Shown here in pieces: positions 45,516 through 55,022 of a stretch of 64,000 nt of DNA (its first letter is position 1; every line of letters begins with the position of its first letter). The notes beneath the pieces were generated by a model. It was not told the DNA's origin. It ran no database searches and worked only from the letters and a program-made list of their open reading frames with translations. The position numbers and the translations under genes are program-made. This DNA comes from Corallococcus macrosporus DSM 14697 (GTDB lineage: Bacteria; Myxococcota; Myxococcia; Myxococcales; Myxococcaceae), in assembly GCF_002305895.1 (NCBI RefSeq), contig NZ_CP022203.1:8156001-8220000 (forward strand). The letters are read 5' to 3'.

Positions 45516-46181
45516 ATGGCCTCGAAGAACACTCCCTCGGACGGGCCGAGCCGCCCTGTCCGCCGCACGCAGCAGGAGCGCCGTGAGACGACGCGCCGCA
45601 AGCTCCTGGACGCCACCATCGAGACGTTGGTGGAGCAGGGCTACGCCCGCCTGACGACGGTGGAGGTGTCGAAGCGCGCGGGCCTGTCCCAGGGTGCGCT
45701 CTTCACCCACTTCGATACGAAGGAGGAGCTGCTCGCCGCGGCGGTGGAGCACCTCTTCCCACGCCTCATCCAGGACTACCTGGCGGGCGTGGGGGCCCGG
45801 CCCTCGGGCAGGGACCGCATCGCGGCGGCGGTGGACATGTTGTGGGCCGCCTTCCAGCGCCCGGAGCTGCAGGCCGCCATCGAGCTGTACGTGGCGGCGC
45901 GCACGGACGCGGAGCTGCGCGTGGCGCTGGCGGCGGTGGACGGGCCGCACCGGGAGAACCTGCACCGCGTGGCGCGCGAGCTGTTCCCCGAGGCCTCCGA
46001 GCACCCGGACTTCGACTCCATCGTGGAGCTGGCACTGGACGCGGTGCAGGGCGCCGCGGTGGGAGGCAGCGCGCGGCCGAACGACCCGGCGCACCGGCGC
46101 ATGCTGGATGCGCTCACGAACTTCATGCGCAACGCCTTCCTTCCCGCCTTGGCGCGGCCTCGCCGCCGCGCCCGCTCCTGA
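45516..46181 (+). CDS. TetR/AcrR family transcriptional regulator
   Basis: A 221-residue regulator. The N-terminal helix-turn-helix is typical (RRKLLDATIETLVEQGYARL, TTVEVSKRAGLSQGALFTHF, then DTKEELL). The C-terminal ligand domain has no recognisable signature. It starts at the ATG at 45516 with no ribosome site. A palindromic operator lies just upstream. The hydroxylase gene follows by 26 bases on the same strand, so the regulator likely controls its own operon in response to a lipid-like ligand; the ligand is inferred. Confidence 0.9.
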   Translation: MASKNTPSDGPSRPVRRTQQERRETTRRKLLDATIETLVEQGYARLTTVEVSKRAGLSQGALFTHFDTKEELLAAAVEHLFPRLIQDYLAGVGARPSGRDRIAAAVDMLWAAFQRPELQAAIELYVAARTDAELRVALAAVDGPHRENLHRVARELFPEASEHPDFDSIVELALDAVQGAAVGGSARPNDPAHRRMLDALTNFMRNAFLPALARPRRRARS

Positions 46182-46207
46182 GCTTCGCCGACACGGAGGG
46201 TCCCACC

Positions 46208-47113
46208 ATGGACGCACCCCACATCCCCGACCTCATCACCCTCGCGATTCCCGTGTTCGCCCTCACGGTGGTCGCCGAGGCGCTCTGGGTGAAGAAGCTG
46301 CGGGACGAGGGCCGTCCCGTGGCGGGCCACACCCTGAAGGACACGGCGGCCAGCCTCTCCATGGGGCTGGGCAACGTGGCCATCAACGTCCTGTGGAAGG
46401 GCGTGGCCTTCGCTGGCTACCTGGCGCTCTACCAGCTCACGCCGCTGCGCATGGGCTTCGGCGTGCTGGCGTGGGTGCTGCTCTTCCTCGCGGACGACCT
46501 CTGCTACTACGCCTTCCACCGCGTCCACCATGAGAGCCGCTTCTTCTGGGCGTCCCACGTGGTGCACCACTCCAGCCAGCACTACAACCTGTCCACGGCG
46601 CTGCGGCAGACGTGGACGCCGCCCACCAGCTTCGTCTTCTGGGCACCGCTGGCGCTGCTCGGGTTCCACCCGGTGATGATTGTCGCGCAGCAGTCCGTCA
46701 GCCTGCTCTACCAGTACTGGATTCACACCGAGGCCATTGGCCGGCTGCCGCGCCCGCTGGAGTGGGTGCTCAACACGCCGTCGCACCACCGCGTGCACCA
46801 CGCGTCCAACCCGCGCTACCTGGACAAGAACTACGCGGGCATCCTCATCATCTGGGACCGGCTCTTCGGCACCTTCGAGCCGGAGGGCGAGAAGCCCGTG
46901 TACGGCCTGACGAAGAACCTGGAGACGTACAACCCCGTGCGCATCGCCTTCCACGAGTTCGCGGCCATCGCGCGTGACGCGGCGAAGCCCGGCTCGCTGA
47001 AGCAGCGCCTGAGCTACGTCTTCCGCAACCCGGCCTGGAAGCCCGAGCCCTCCAAGGTGCCTCAGCCGTCCGGAGCGCAACCGCCGCCCGAGGCGGCCCG
47101 CCCCTCCGTGTGA
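46208..47113 (+). CDS. Sterol desaturase/fatty acid hydroxylase family protein
   Basis: A 301-residue di-iron membrane enzyme. The His clusters are in place: YYAFHRVHHESRFFW, HVVHHSSQHYN and the C-terminal SHHRVHHASN. Four or more membrane helices surround them (LITLAIPVFALTVVAEALW, FGVLAWVLLFLADDL). The start is the ATG at 46208 with GGAGG upstream. Family members hydroxylate or desaturate sterols, carotenoids or fatty acids; myxobacteria make branched and hydroxylated lipids and sterols, so a lipid substrate is likely but not known. It is co-transcribed with the TetR gene. Confidence 0.88.
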   Translation: MDAPHIPDLITLAIPVFALTVVAEALWVKKLRDEGRPVAGHTLKDTAASLSMGLGNVAINVLWKGVAFAGYLALYQLTPLRMGFGVLAWVLLFLADDLCYYAFHRVHHESRFFWASHVVHHSSQHYNLSTALRQTWTPPTSFVFWAPLALLGFHPVMIVAQQSVSLLYQYWIHTEAIGRLPRPLEWVLNTPSHHRVHHASNPRYLDKNYAGILIIWDRLFGTFEPEGEKPVYGLTKNLETYNPVRIAFHEFAAIARDAAKPGSLKQRLSYVFRNPAWKPEPSKVPQPSGAQPPPEAARPSV

Positions 47114-47242
47114 GGTGTTGAGCACCCGGCCGCTCGCGGCCGCGTGGACGCGCATCGACACCGTCGTCCGGCTTCCCACCCGCACACGGAGGCGCTAAGC
47201 CACCCGGCACGTTTCGCGACGCGAGCACTGCCAGGAGGAGCC

Positions 47243-48832
47243 ATGACCGAGCGAGAACTGTGGGAGCGGTACCAGCGTTATCTGTGCGTCGTCCCGGCCT
47301 TGGACTTCACGCTCGATGTCTCGCGCATGCGCTTCCCGGCGGACTACCTGGAGCGGATGCGGCCCCGCGTGGTGGAGGCCTTCGACGCGATGGAGGCCCT
47401 GGAGCAGGGCGCCATCTCCAACCCGGACGAGCAGCGCAAGGTGGGCCACTACTGGCTGCGCGCGCCGGAGCGGGCCCCCGAGCCCGCGCTCCAGAAGGAA
47501 GTCACCGACACGGTGGCCGCCATCCACGCCTTCGCGAAGGACGTGCATGAGGGCAAGGTGAAGCCGCAGAAGGCGCAGCGCTTCACGCACGTGCTGATCG
47601 TGGGCATTGGCGGCTCGGCGCTGGGGCCGCAGCTCGTGGCGGACGCGCTGGGCACGGCCAAGGACCCGATGCAGGTGTCCTTCTTCGACAACACGGACCC
47701 GGACGGCTTCGACCGCGTGCTGGCGCAGCTCGGCGGCCGGCTGGCGGAGACGCTCACGCTGGTCATCAGCAAGTCGGGCGGCACCAAGGAGACGCGAAAC
47801 GGCATGCTGGAGGCCGAGCGCGGCTACTCGGCCCAGGGCCTGGACTTCAGCAAGCACGCCGTGGCCGTCACCGGCGCGGGCAGCGAGCTGGACAGCCACG
47901 CGAAGAAGCAGGGCTGGCTGCGCACCTTCCCCATGTGGGACTGGGTTGGCGGCCGCACGTCGGTGACGTCGGCGGTGGGCCTGCTGCCCGCGCGGCTCCA
48001 GGGGCTGGACATCGACGCGCTGCTGAAGGGCGCGCGCGACATGGACGCGGCGACGCGGGAGCGGGACGCGCTGAAGAACCCGGCCGCGCTGCTGGCGCTC
48101 ATGTGGCACTACGCCGGTGACGGCCGGGGCCACAAGGACATGGTCATCCTGCCGTACAAGGACCGGCTCCTGCTGATGTCGCGCTACCTCCAGCAGCTCG
48201 TCATGGAGTCGCTGGGCAAGGAGACGGACCTGGACGGCCAGGTGGTGAACCAGGGCATCGCCGTCTACGGCAACAAGGGCTCCACGGACCAGCACGCCTA
48301 CGTGCAGCAACTCCGCGAGGGCGTGCTCAACTTCTTCGTCACCTTCATCGAGGTGCTGAAGGACCGCGAGGGCGGCTCGCAAGAGGTGGAGCCCGGCGTC
48401 ACCAGCGGCGACTACCTGCTGGGCTTCCTGCTGGGCACGCGGCGCGCGCTCTACGAGAAGGACCGCGAGTCGCTCACCCTCACCGTGCCGGACGTGAGCG
48501 CGCGCACGCTGGGCGCGCTGATTGCCCTCTACGAGCGCGCCGTGGGCTTCTACGCCACGCTGGTGCACATCAACGCGTACCACCAGCCAGGCGTGGAGGC
48601 GGGCAAGAAGGCCGCGGGTGTGGTGCTGGCGCTCCAGGGCAAGTTGACGGCGCGCCTGCGCGAGGCCCGCGCGGAGGCTCGCACCGCCGAGCAGCTCGCG
48701 GCCGACATCGGCATGCCGGACGAGGTGGAGACGGTGTTCAAGGTGCTCCAGCACCTGGCCGCCAACCCGGACCGCGGCGTCGAGCGCACCCCGGGCGCCA
48801 CGCCGACGCAGGCGCGCTTCCGGGCGAAGTAG
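47243..48832 (+). CDS. pgi: Glucose-6-phosphate isomerase
   Basis: Interconverts glucose-6-phosphate and fructose-6-phosphate. 529 residues, start at the ATG at 47243 with AGGAGGAG directly upstream. Family signatures are clear: [13 protein letters not shown], the sugar-phosphate loop [25 protein letters not shown], catalytic Glu in [24 protein letters not shown] and the C-terminal [13 protein letters not shown]. It is monocistronic, 130 bases after the hydroxylase gene. Confidence 0.95.
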   Translation: MTERELWERYQRYLCVVPALDFTLDVSRMRFPADYLERMRPRVVEAFDAMEALEQGAISNPDEQRKVGHYWLRAPERAPEPALQKEVTDTVAAIHAFAKDVHEGKVKPQKAQRFTHVLIVGIGGSALGPQLVADALGTAKDPMQVSFFDNTDPDGFDRVLAQLGGRLAETLTLVISKSGGTKETRNGMLEAERGYSAQGLDFSKHAVAVTGAGSELDSHAKKQGWLRTFPMWDWVGGRTSVTSAVGLLPARLQGLDIDALLKGARDMDAATRERDALKNPAALLALMWHYAGDGRGHKDMVILPYKDRLLLMSRYLQQLVMESLGKETDLDGQVVNQGIAVYGNKGSTDQHAYVQQLREGVLNFFVTFIEVLKDREGGSQEVEPGVTSGDYLLGFLLGTRRALYEKDRESLTLTVPDVSARTLGALIALYERAVGFYATLVHINAYHQPGVEAGKKAAGVVLALQGKLTARLREARAEARTAEQLAADIGMPDEVETVFKVLQHLAANPDRGVERTPGATPTQARFRAK

Positions 48833-49009
48833 ACGTGTCCACGGAGGCCGCGGCCGAAGCCCTCGGCCGTGGCACCGGGCACTGGAGGTCTCCGAGGCGG
48901 CGCCTTCGAGGGACTGTGGCACGTCGCCGTCAGGCCCTCGCGCCCAGGACTCAACGCCCGCGCTCCATGAGTCCCCCGCACCAGGAACAGGCGCTGTAGA
49001 ACCTCCCCC

Positions 49010-49780
49010 ATGGACCTGGAGCTCAGAGGAAAGACGGCCCTCGTCACCGGCAGCAGCCGGGGCATCGGCAAGGCCATCGCGGCGGTGCTGACTCGCGAGG
49101 GCGTGCGGGTGTGCCTCAGCGCTCGCGGCGCGGAGGCCCTGGAGGCCACCGCGTCCGAGCTTCGCGCCGAGGGCGCGGACGTCACCACGGTGGTGACGGA
49201 CGTGGCCACCCAGGCCGGCGCCGTGGAGGCGGTGGACGCGGCGGTGCGCGCGTTCGGGCGGCTGGACCTCCTGGTCAACAACGTGGGCGGCAGCGGCGGC
49301 GCGGGCGCCTTCCACTCCGCCACCGCCGAGCAATGGACGGCCGTGCTGGACCGCAACCTCCTGTCCGCCGTGTGGTGCAGCCAGCGCGCCGTGGAGGCCA
49401 TGCGCCAGCAGGGCGGCGGCTGCATCATCCACATCAACTCCATCTACGGCCGCGAGTACGCCACCAGCGCGCCCTACACCACCGCCAAGGCCGGCATCAC
49501 CGCGCTCACCAAGGAGATGGCGGTGGACCTGGCGCAGTACCGCATCCGCGTCAACGGCGTGGCCCCCGGCTCCATCCTCTTCCCCGGGGGGAGCTGGGAC
49601 AAACGCCAGAAGGCGGACCCGGACAAGGTGGCGAAGCTGGTGCGCGACGAGCTGCCCTGGGGCCGGTTCGGCGCCCCGGAGGAGGTCGCGGACGTGGTGG
49701 CCTTCCTCTGCTCGGAGCGCGCACGCTGGGTGACAGGCGCCACCCTCCCCGTGGACGGGGGCCAGGGCCGTGCCTTCTGA
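49010..49780 (+). CDS. Short-chain dehydrogenase (3-oxoacyl reductase-like)
   Basis: A 256-residue SDR with TGSSRGIGKAIA, SARGAE after beta-2, VNNVGGSG for the NNAG motif, Ser in HINSIYG, and YTTAKAG. The C-terminal LPVDGGQG is normal. The whole fits the FabG-like branch, but no fatty-acid or polyketide genes are near and NADH or NADPH use cannot be told. Starts at the ATG at 49010; a clear operon partner is lacking, though the WGR-like gene follows by about 60 bases. Confidence 0.88.
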   Translation: MDLELRGKTALVTGSSRGIGKAIAAVLTREGVRVCLSARGAEALEATASELRAEGADVTTVVTDVATQAGAVEAVDAAVRAFGRLDLLVNNVGGSGGAGAFHSATAEQWTAVLDRNLLSAVWCSQRAVEAMRQQGGGCIIHINSIYGREYATSAPYTTAKAGITALTKEMAVDLAQYRIRVNGVAPGSILFPGGSWDKRQKADPDKVAKLVRDELPWGRFGAPEEVADVVAFLCSERARWVTGATLPVDGGQGRAF

Positions 49781-49837
49781 GCCGGTTGGCCCCGCGGGTC
49801 CGTGCTATGCAGGGGCCCTCCGCATGAGACTCGACCC

Positions 49838-50350
49838 GTGCTGAAGCTCTACAAGAAGGAAGGCGACCGGCTCCGCTACTGGGAGGCCTGGGTGCATGAC
49901 GGCGCACTCACCGTGCACCAGGGCCTGGTCGGCGAAACCGGCGAGGACCAGCAGCTCCCCCTCCCCCCGGATGAAGACCCGGACATGGTCATCGCCGAGG
50001 CCGCCGGCCCGCTGGTGGACCAGGGCTATGACGAGCCCGAGCCCTCCGCGATGACGACGTTCATCGTCCAGTACACCATCGAGGGCAAGGGCACCGGCCA
50101 CGACGTGGAGAAGCGCGTCGCCGTGGAGGAGCTGCTCACGGACGCGCTCGGGTGGACGGGCAACGGCGAGGTCGAAGGCGGCGAGCTGCAGGAGCAGCAG
50201 CTCCGCGTCTACTGCCGGGTGATGGACGCCGACGCGGCCGTGCGCACCGCCGTGGAGGCGCTGGACGCCGAGGACCTGCTCGAAGGCGCCACCCTGCTCG
50301 TCGGCAAGGACGACGAAGAGCCGCGGGCCGTCTGGCCCACGCAGCCCTGA
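49838..50350 (+). CDS. WGR-like domain protein
   Basis: A 170-residue acidic protein. Residues about 3-40 (LKLYKKEGDRLRYWEAWVHD, then GALTVHQGLVGETGEDQQL) resemble a WGR domain, found in PARPs and in small bacterial proteins. The second half (about 70-165) is an alpha/beta fold (TTFIVQYTIEGKGTGHDVEK, QQLRVYCRVMDADAAVRTAV). I start it at GTG 49838, because the upstream extension is poor. Function unknown. Confidence 0.7.
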   Translation: MLKLYKKEGDRLRYWEAWVHDGALTVHQGLVGETGEDQQLPLPPDEDPDMVIAEAAGPLVDQGYDEPEPSAMTTFIVQYTIEGKGTGHDVEKRVAVEELLTDALGWTGNGEVEGGELQEQQLRVYCRVMDADAAVRTAVEALDAEDLLEGATLLVGKDDEEPRAVWPTQP

Positions 50351-50681
50351 GACACGCGGCTGGCGCGCCCTCCGCGGTGAAGGCGGGATTCTACGACGGG
50401 TGTAGAGAATTCCGCCTTCCGCGCGTGGACAGGACGCCTGCCACGACGCAAAGTGCCGACAAGTTGAAAATGATTAGCAAATTCATATCCATCTCCCGCT
50501 GATTCCCGGTGCGTGTCGAGCGCCAGGAAGCCCAGGAGACGGGTCTTGTCTTGCTGATGTCCGTCACGTCGCGGCTCCCGCGGCGCGGCGGAGCCTTGTC
50601 CGTTCAAACCCGCGGGCGTCCCTGGCGCTGGCGGGAGGGGGGAGTTCCGAAGCCCAGCCATCCACATTGAGGAGAAGGACC
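50351..50681. other. Regulatory gap with AT-rich Fur-like site
   Basis: A 331-base gap upstream of the TonB receptor gene. It holds the AT-rich Fur-box-like site (50466-50484) and, at its end, the AGGAGAAGG ribosome site. I see no small gene in it. Confidence 0.5.
50466..50484 (+). promoter_or_regulatory. Fur-box-like site upstream of the TonB receptor
   Basis: GAAAATGATTAGCAAATTC matches 13 of 19 positions of the Fur box consensus GATAATGATAATCATTATC. It lies about 200 bases upstream of the receptor start and overlaps a TTGAAA element (50464-50469) that could be a -35. The very AT-rich island stands out from the surroundings. Confidence 0.55.
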
Positions 50682-52766
50682 TTGCGCGCCGTTCATCGTG
50701 AAGACGTTTCCCCCCGCACCACTCGTGGCCCTCGGCTGTCCGTGAGCTGGAAGTGGATGGGTCCGGCCCTGCTGCTGACCATGACGCCCGCCTGGGCGCA
50801 GGACGCGGCCACGCCGCCGCCTCCGCCGGATTCGGCGGCCGCCGAGCACCAGGCCGAGCTGGAGTCCAACGTCTTCCAGATGGCCCCGGTGGTGGTGACG
50901 GCGACGCGCACCGAGCAGGACGTCACCTCCGCCCCCGCCTCCGTCACCGTGGTGACGCAGGAGGACCTGAAGCGGGCTCCCGTGGGTGACTTGACGGACG
51001 CCATCCGCCTGGCGCCCGGCATCAGCCTGACGGCCGGCAGCCAGGGCCGCCGCGGCATCAGCATCCGCGGCATGGATTCGAGCTACACGCTCATCCTCGT
51101 CGACGGCAAGCGCGTGAACTCGCTGGAGGCGGTGTTCCGCCACAACGACTTCGACATCGGCCTCATCCCCACGGAGGGCATCGAGCGCATCGAGGTCGTC
51201 CGCGGCGCCATGTCCTCGCTCTACGGCTCCGAGGCGCTGGGCGGAGTCATCAACATCATCACCAAGCCGATTGCCCCCAAGTGGACGGGCGGCATCGACG
51301 TGAAGGCGCAGACGCCCACCGTGGGCGCCAACGGCGAGGAGCTCCGCTCCAGCGTCTTCCTCAGCGGTCCGCTCATCCAGGACACGCTGTCCATGAAGAT
51401 GACCGGCGGCTTCAACCACCGCCAGGCGTGGAACGGCGCGCGCGACCCGGGCTCGCCCGTGCTCAACGCGGACGGTGCGCCAGTGACGCGGGAAGACGGC
51501 AGCGTCGTCAACTACGGCGACCTGGCCACGCTGGAAGGCCGCAACGACCACAACGGCCGGCTGTCGCTGAACTGGACGCCCACCGCGCAGCAGACCATCA
51601 CCGCCGAGTACGGCCGCGCGTACCAGAACCGCATCGGCGAGTACTACATTGGCGGCTCCTACGGTGACGCGGACGCGGTGGTCCACCGCAACGACGCGGT
51701 GCTGGGCCACAAGGGCAAGTGGGACTGGGGCAACTCCGAGGTCCGAGGCTACTGGGAAGGATTGGAGAGCGGCGTCGACGGCCTCACCCAGGACAACATC
51801 GTGGCGGAGGCGAACGCCACCGCGTACCTGGGCATCAACACGCTGACGGTGGGCGGCGAGGCGCGGTGGATTGACCTCAAGTCGGACGAGTTCACCAGCG
51901 GCGCCGCCAGCGTGCACCAGCAGGCCCTCTACGCGCAGGACGAGCTGGCGCTGATGGACAAGCTGACGCTGCTGCTGGGCGCGCGCTTGGACAACCACGA
52001 GAACTTCGGCCTCCACCTCACGCCGCGCGCGTACGTCGTCTACTCGCCCATCAACCCGCTCACGCTGAAGGCGGGTGTGGGCACGGGCTTCAAGGCGCCC
52101 ACGCTGCGTCAGATGAGCACCGAGTCCCTGGTGACGAGCTGCCGTGGCCGCTGCGGCATCATCGGCAACCCGGACCTGGCCCCGGAGAAGAGCACCAACT
52201 TCGAGGTGTCCGCCAACTGGACCCAGTCCTCGTGGTCGCTGACGGCGACGGTGTTCCAGAACAACATCCGCAACCTCATCGACACGCCGCGTGGCACGGG
52301 CGTGGAGCCGGTGGGCACCGACCCGGAGACGGGCCTGCCCCTGTACGTGCCCCGCAACGTCAACCGCGCGCGGCTGCGCGGCGTCGAGGCGACGGCGAGC
52401 AAGGCCTTCGGCAACGTGGTGCGCCTGAGCGCGAACTACACCTTCCTGGAGAGCCGGGACCTGGAGAACGACGTGCAGCTCGCCTACCGGCCCAAGCACA
52501 CCCTCAACGGCCAGATTGACGTGACGCCGGTGGACAAGCTGAAGGCCTTCGTGCGCGGCCAGTACATTGGCCCGCAGCTCAGCGGCACGGAAGAGGTGGA
52601 GGCGTATGCCCTCTTCGACGCGGGCGCCAGCTACGACATCAGCAAGAACTTTGGCGTGAACGCGGGCGTGCTCAACATCGCCAACACCCGCACCGAGGAC
52701 GAGGAAGGATACGTGTTCCAGGAGCGCGGCCGCACCCTCTACGCCGGTGTGAACGCGCGCTTCTAA
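50682..52766 (+). CDS. TonB-dependent outer membrane receptor (CirA-like)
   Basis: A 694-residue ferric-siderophore-type receptor. The start is TTG at 50682, directly behind AGGAGAAGG. The signal peptide ends near AWAQ. A TonB-box-like region (APVVVTATRTEQD) precedes the plug, whose ISIRGMDSSYTLILVDGKRV and VFRHNDFDIGLIPTEGIERI stretches match E. coli CirA very closely. The C-terminal barrel ends in a terminal Phe (YAGVNARF), as needed for BamA. CirA takes up catecholates such as dihydroxybenzoylserine. A Fur-box-like site upstream supports iron control. A terminator hairpin follows. Confidence 0.9.
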   Translation: MRAVHREDVSPRTTRGPRLSVSWKWMGPALLLTMTPAWAQDAATPPPPPDSAAAEHQAELESNVFQMAPVVVTATRTEQDVTSAPASVTVVTQEDLKRAPVGDLTDAIRLAPGISLTAGSQGRRGISIRGMDSSYTLILVDGKRVNSLEAVFRHNDFDIGLIPTEGIERIEVVRGAMSSLYGSEALGGVINIITKPIAPKWTGGIDVKAQTPTVGANGEELRSSVFLSGPLIQDTLSMKMTGGFNHRQAWNGARDPGSPVLNADGAPVTREDGSVVNYGDLATLEGRNDHNGRLSLNWTPTAQQTITAEYGRAYQNRIGEYYIGGSYGDADAVVHRNDAVLGHKGKWDWGNSEVRGYWEGLESGVDGLTQDNIVAEANATAYLGINTLTVGGEARWIDLKSDEFTSGAASVHQQALYAQDELALMDKLTLLLGARLDNHENFGLHLTPRAYVVYSPINPLTLKAGVGTGFKAPTLRQMSTESLVTSCRGRCGIIGNPDLAPEKSTNFEVSANWTQSSWSLTATVFQNNIRNLIDTPRGTGVEPVGTDPETGLPLYVPRNVNRARLRGVEATASKAFGNVVRLSANYTFLESRDLENDVQLAYRPKHTLNGQIDVTPVDKLKAFVRGQYIGPQLSGTEEVEAYALFDAGASYDISKNFGVNAGVLNIANTRTEDEEGYVFQERGRTLYAGVNARF

Positions 52767-52792
52767 GGCGTCGCTTCATCCGAGCAACATTC

Positions 52793-52845
52793 GAGGCCGT
52801 GCGTGTCCCTCTTCACGAAGGGCTCGCACGGCCTCTTCGCGTTTT
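52793..52845 (+). terminator. Rho-independent terminator of the TonB receptor gene
   Basis: Stem GAGGCCGTGCG (52793-52803) pairs perfectly with CGCACGGCCTC (52825-52835), with a CCCTCTTC/GAAGGG inner stem in the loop, followed by TTCGCGTTTT. It is the best terminator in the window, 27 bases beyond the receptor stop. Confidence 0.8.
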
Positions 52846-52902
52846 AGAGGCCCCGAGCCTGCATGGGGCGTGAGCACGAGTTCCAGGTGCCCCAAAGCCC
52901 CC

Positions 52903-53223
52903 TCAGGTCTCGAAATAGGGCTGAAGAAGGGTGCCGTCCGGAAGCCGTTCGAGGCAAACCCGCTCAGAGGACCCTATGAGTGGGCCGCAGCCGAAGCCCT
53001 GCCGGCAGTCCGCATCGGTGGTGCAAACACGCTCACAAGAGCGAAGCACTCTTTCGCCAAGATTGGCCTCCATGCACTGCAGAGGCGCTTCGCAGGTACC
53101 GAAGAGCCCACACTCGTAATGGAGCCCGTATTCGCGCGAGTAGTACGGCCCCCCGCCTTGGCGTTGACAAGCCGCGCTCATGAGCGCGGCGAAGACCCCA
53201 ACAGCAACAAACCAGCGCTTCAT
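52903..53223 (-). CDS. Small Cys-rich lipoprotein
   Basis: A 106-residue lipoprotein (signal MKRWFVAVGVFAALMSAAC). The mature part has eight Cys, with units like ECGLFGTCEAPLQCME and CTTDADCRQGFGC, similar to the repeats in myxobacterial surface proteins and in TraA's stalk. GAGG precedes the ATG at 53223. Third-position G/C is lower than in neighbours. Likely secreted and disulfide-bonded; function unknown. Confidence 0.8.
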   Translation of the reverse strand: MKRWFVAVGVFAALMSAACQRQGGGPYYSREYGLHYECGLFGTCEAPLQCMEANLGERVLRSCERVCTTDADCRQGFGCGPLIGSSERVCLERLPDGTLLQPYFET

Positions 53224-53349
53224 GCCCAGTACCTCATTCCAAGGGGGCCGCCGATGTTCAGCCCCAACCCAGCGCTCGGCCTGCGGACTCGACCATCACT
53301 CGCGCTCCGTGAACTCGCTGCACCGGCAGGACAACCGGACCCCACAGAG

Positions 53350-53895
53350 TTAGCGATCCTCTCCGAAGGGGACGACCATCCCTATCTGCATGCTCTCGTA
53401 GGGGTCGCCGGACGGAATGAGCCCGCCAATCGAGCAGCGTCCCATCATCGGAGGAGACATCGCGAAGGCGCAGTCGCCGAACTCGTTCGTCCCTAGGAAT
53501 CGGACGGGCGCGAGCGGCGGCAACGGCGCTTGCTTGTCGTCCATCGGGAAGACGGGCTCTACACCGCCATCGGCAAACAACCGGACCGTCCGGTCGGGCT
53601 CGCAGGCGAAGAGCGCCTGTGTTCTTGTGCAGTCACAGGCTCGCTCGCGACCACACACGTCCATCATCTCGCCACAGCGCACCAAACCGCTCCGCGAGCT
53701 GCCACCGGGCCCCCACCACCGTTCATCGTACAAGCACGCTCCCACATCGAGCGCGACGACGTCCTCACTGCATTGACGACCGTCCGGCAATTCAACGCGA
53801 GTAAAGGTCGTCGATTCCACGGGGCGCAGAACGGTCGCGACACAGCCACCAACGAGCCCCAGGATGATGGTTGCTCCGATGTATCGGCCGTTCAT
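53350..53895 (-). CDS. Cys-containing lipoprotein of unknown function
   Basis: A 181-residue lipoprotein (lipobox LVGGC). The mature region has about nine Cys and motifs such as VRCGEMMDVCGRERACDC, again a disulfide-rich fold that I cannot assign. GGAGG lies upstream of both possible starts (ATG 53895, GTG 53901). Base use is less G/C-rich than in the cyd genes. It precedes the smaller lipoprotein gene by 126 bases on the same strand. Confidence 0.75.
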   Translation of the reverse strand: MNGRYIGATIILGLVGGCVATVLRPVESTTFTRVELPDGRQCSEDVVALDVGACLYDERWWGPGGSSRSGLVRCGEMMDVCGRERACDCTRTQALFACEPDRTVRLFADGGVEPVFPMDDKQAPLPPLAPVRFLGTNEFGDCAFAMSPPMMGRCSIGGLIPSGDPYESMQIGMVVPFGEDR

Positions 53896-53969
53896 GGACA
53901 CCGCGCCTCCGGTTCAACAGGATGCCCGTAACCGATGACGCGGTGCACTCAAATCGCAACTCGGCTCAA

Positions 53970-55022
53970 TCACGTTCTCCGGTCGGTCGCGGTATTCGCC
54001 ACGTCGAAGATGGGTCCATGTCCAGGCGACGGCACGGGCCGGAAGACGCGGAACAGCAGCACCAGCGAGGGCACCACGACGGCCGTGCCCACGCCCAGCG
54101 CCACCAGGAGCAACCGCTGCGCGCCAGGGCTCGCCGCCGCGCCTTGCAGCGTGACGTCTGGCACAACCAGGTACGGCTGCTGCGCAGCCGCCCACCCCAG
54201 CACGATGAGCCCCGCCTGCACGGCCGCGGCGACGCGTGCCCATTGGAAGCGGCGCGTCCACAGGAGCGCGAAGGCCGCCACCGCCGCCACCGCCGTGCCC
54301 GCATGCAGAGCCAGAGCGAAGGGCGAACGCAACAGTCCCTCCCACACGCGCGGCGCGCCGTCCCGGGCCAGCAGCAACACCGCCAGCGCCGAAACGAACA
54401 CCGCCACGCCCGCCCCCATCGCCCGGCGACGGAAGTCCTCGCGCAGCTCGGACGCGGGGGCCTCGTGCGTAAGGTACACCGCCGCCAGGAAGGCGAAGAG
54501 ACACAGCGCCAGCACGCCCACCGCCCACGAGAAGGGCGTGAGCCACGAGGAGAAGAAGCCGCTCACCACCACCCGGCCCTCCACGCGGATGGTGCCGCCC
54601 ACCACCGCGCCCACGCACATGCCCAGCAACACCGGCGCGATGACACTGGCCCCGCTGAAGACGAGCCCCCACTGCCGCTGCACCGCGTCCCCGCGCGTGT
54701 CGTACGCCCGGAAGGTGAAGGCCGCGCCCCGGAACACGATGCCCAGCAGCAGCAACGTCAGCGGGACGTGCAGCGCCACGCTCAGCACCGCGAAGGCACG
54801 CGGGAAGCCGGCGAACAGCAGCACCACCCCGACGATGAGCCAGATGTGATTCACCTCCCACACCGGGCCGATGGCGCGAGCGATGAGCGCGCGCTGCTCC
54901 GCCTTGCGCGGCCCGAAGGCGAGCAAATCCCACACACCTCCGCCAAAGTCCGCGCCGCCAAAGAGGGCATAGAGGACGAAGGTCCCCGCCACCGCGAAGC
55001 CCAGAATCGCGTCAATGGACAT
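53970..55022 (-). CDS. cydB: Cytochrome bd oxidase subunit II
   Basis: Subunit II of cytochrome bd, which reduces oxygen with quinol at low oxygen. 350 residues, start at ATG 55022. The N-terminal helix has VLYALFGGADFGGGVWDLLA, the family's GGxDFGxGxW motif, then PVWEVNHIWLIV and the FRGAAFTFRAYD segment. About nine membrane helices follow. It overlaps the end of a small duplicated-junction ORF (55012-55185) and was probably once directly coupled to cydA. The last 15 residues (DVANTATDRRT) are hydrophilic. Confidence 0.93.
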   Translation of the reverse strand: MSIDAILGFAVAGTFVLYALFGGADFGGGVWDLLAFGPRKAEQRALIARAIGPVWEVNHIWLIVGVVLLFAGFPRAFAVLSVALHVPLTLLLLGIVFRGAAFTFRAYDTRGDAVQRQWGLVFSGASVIAPVLLGMCVGAVVGGTIRVEGRVVVSGFFSSWLTPFSWAVGVLALCLFAFLAAVYLTHEAPASELREDFRRRAMGAGVAVFVSALAVLLLARDGAPRVWEGLLRSPFALALHAGTAVAAVAAFALLWTRRFQWARVAAAVQAGLIVLGWAAAQQPYLVVPDVTLQGAAASPGAQRLLLVALGVGTAVVVPSLVLLFRVFRPVPSPGHGPIFDVANTATDRRT

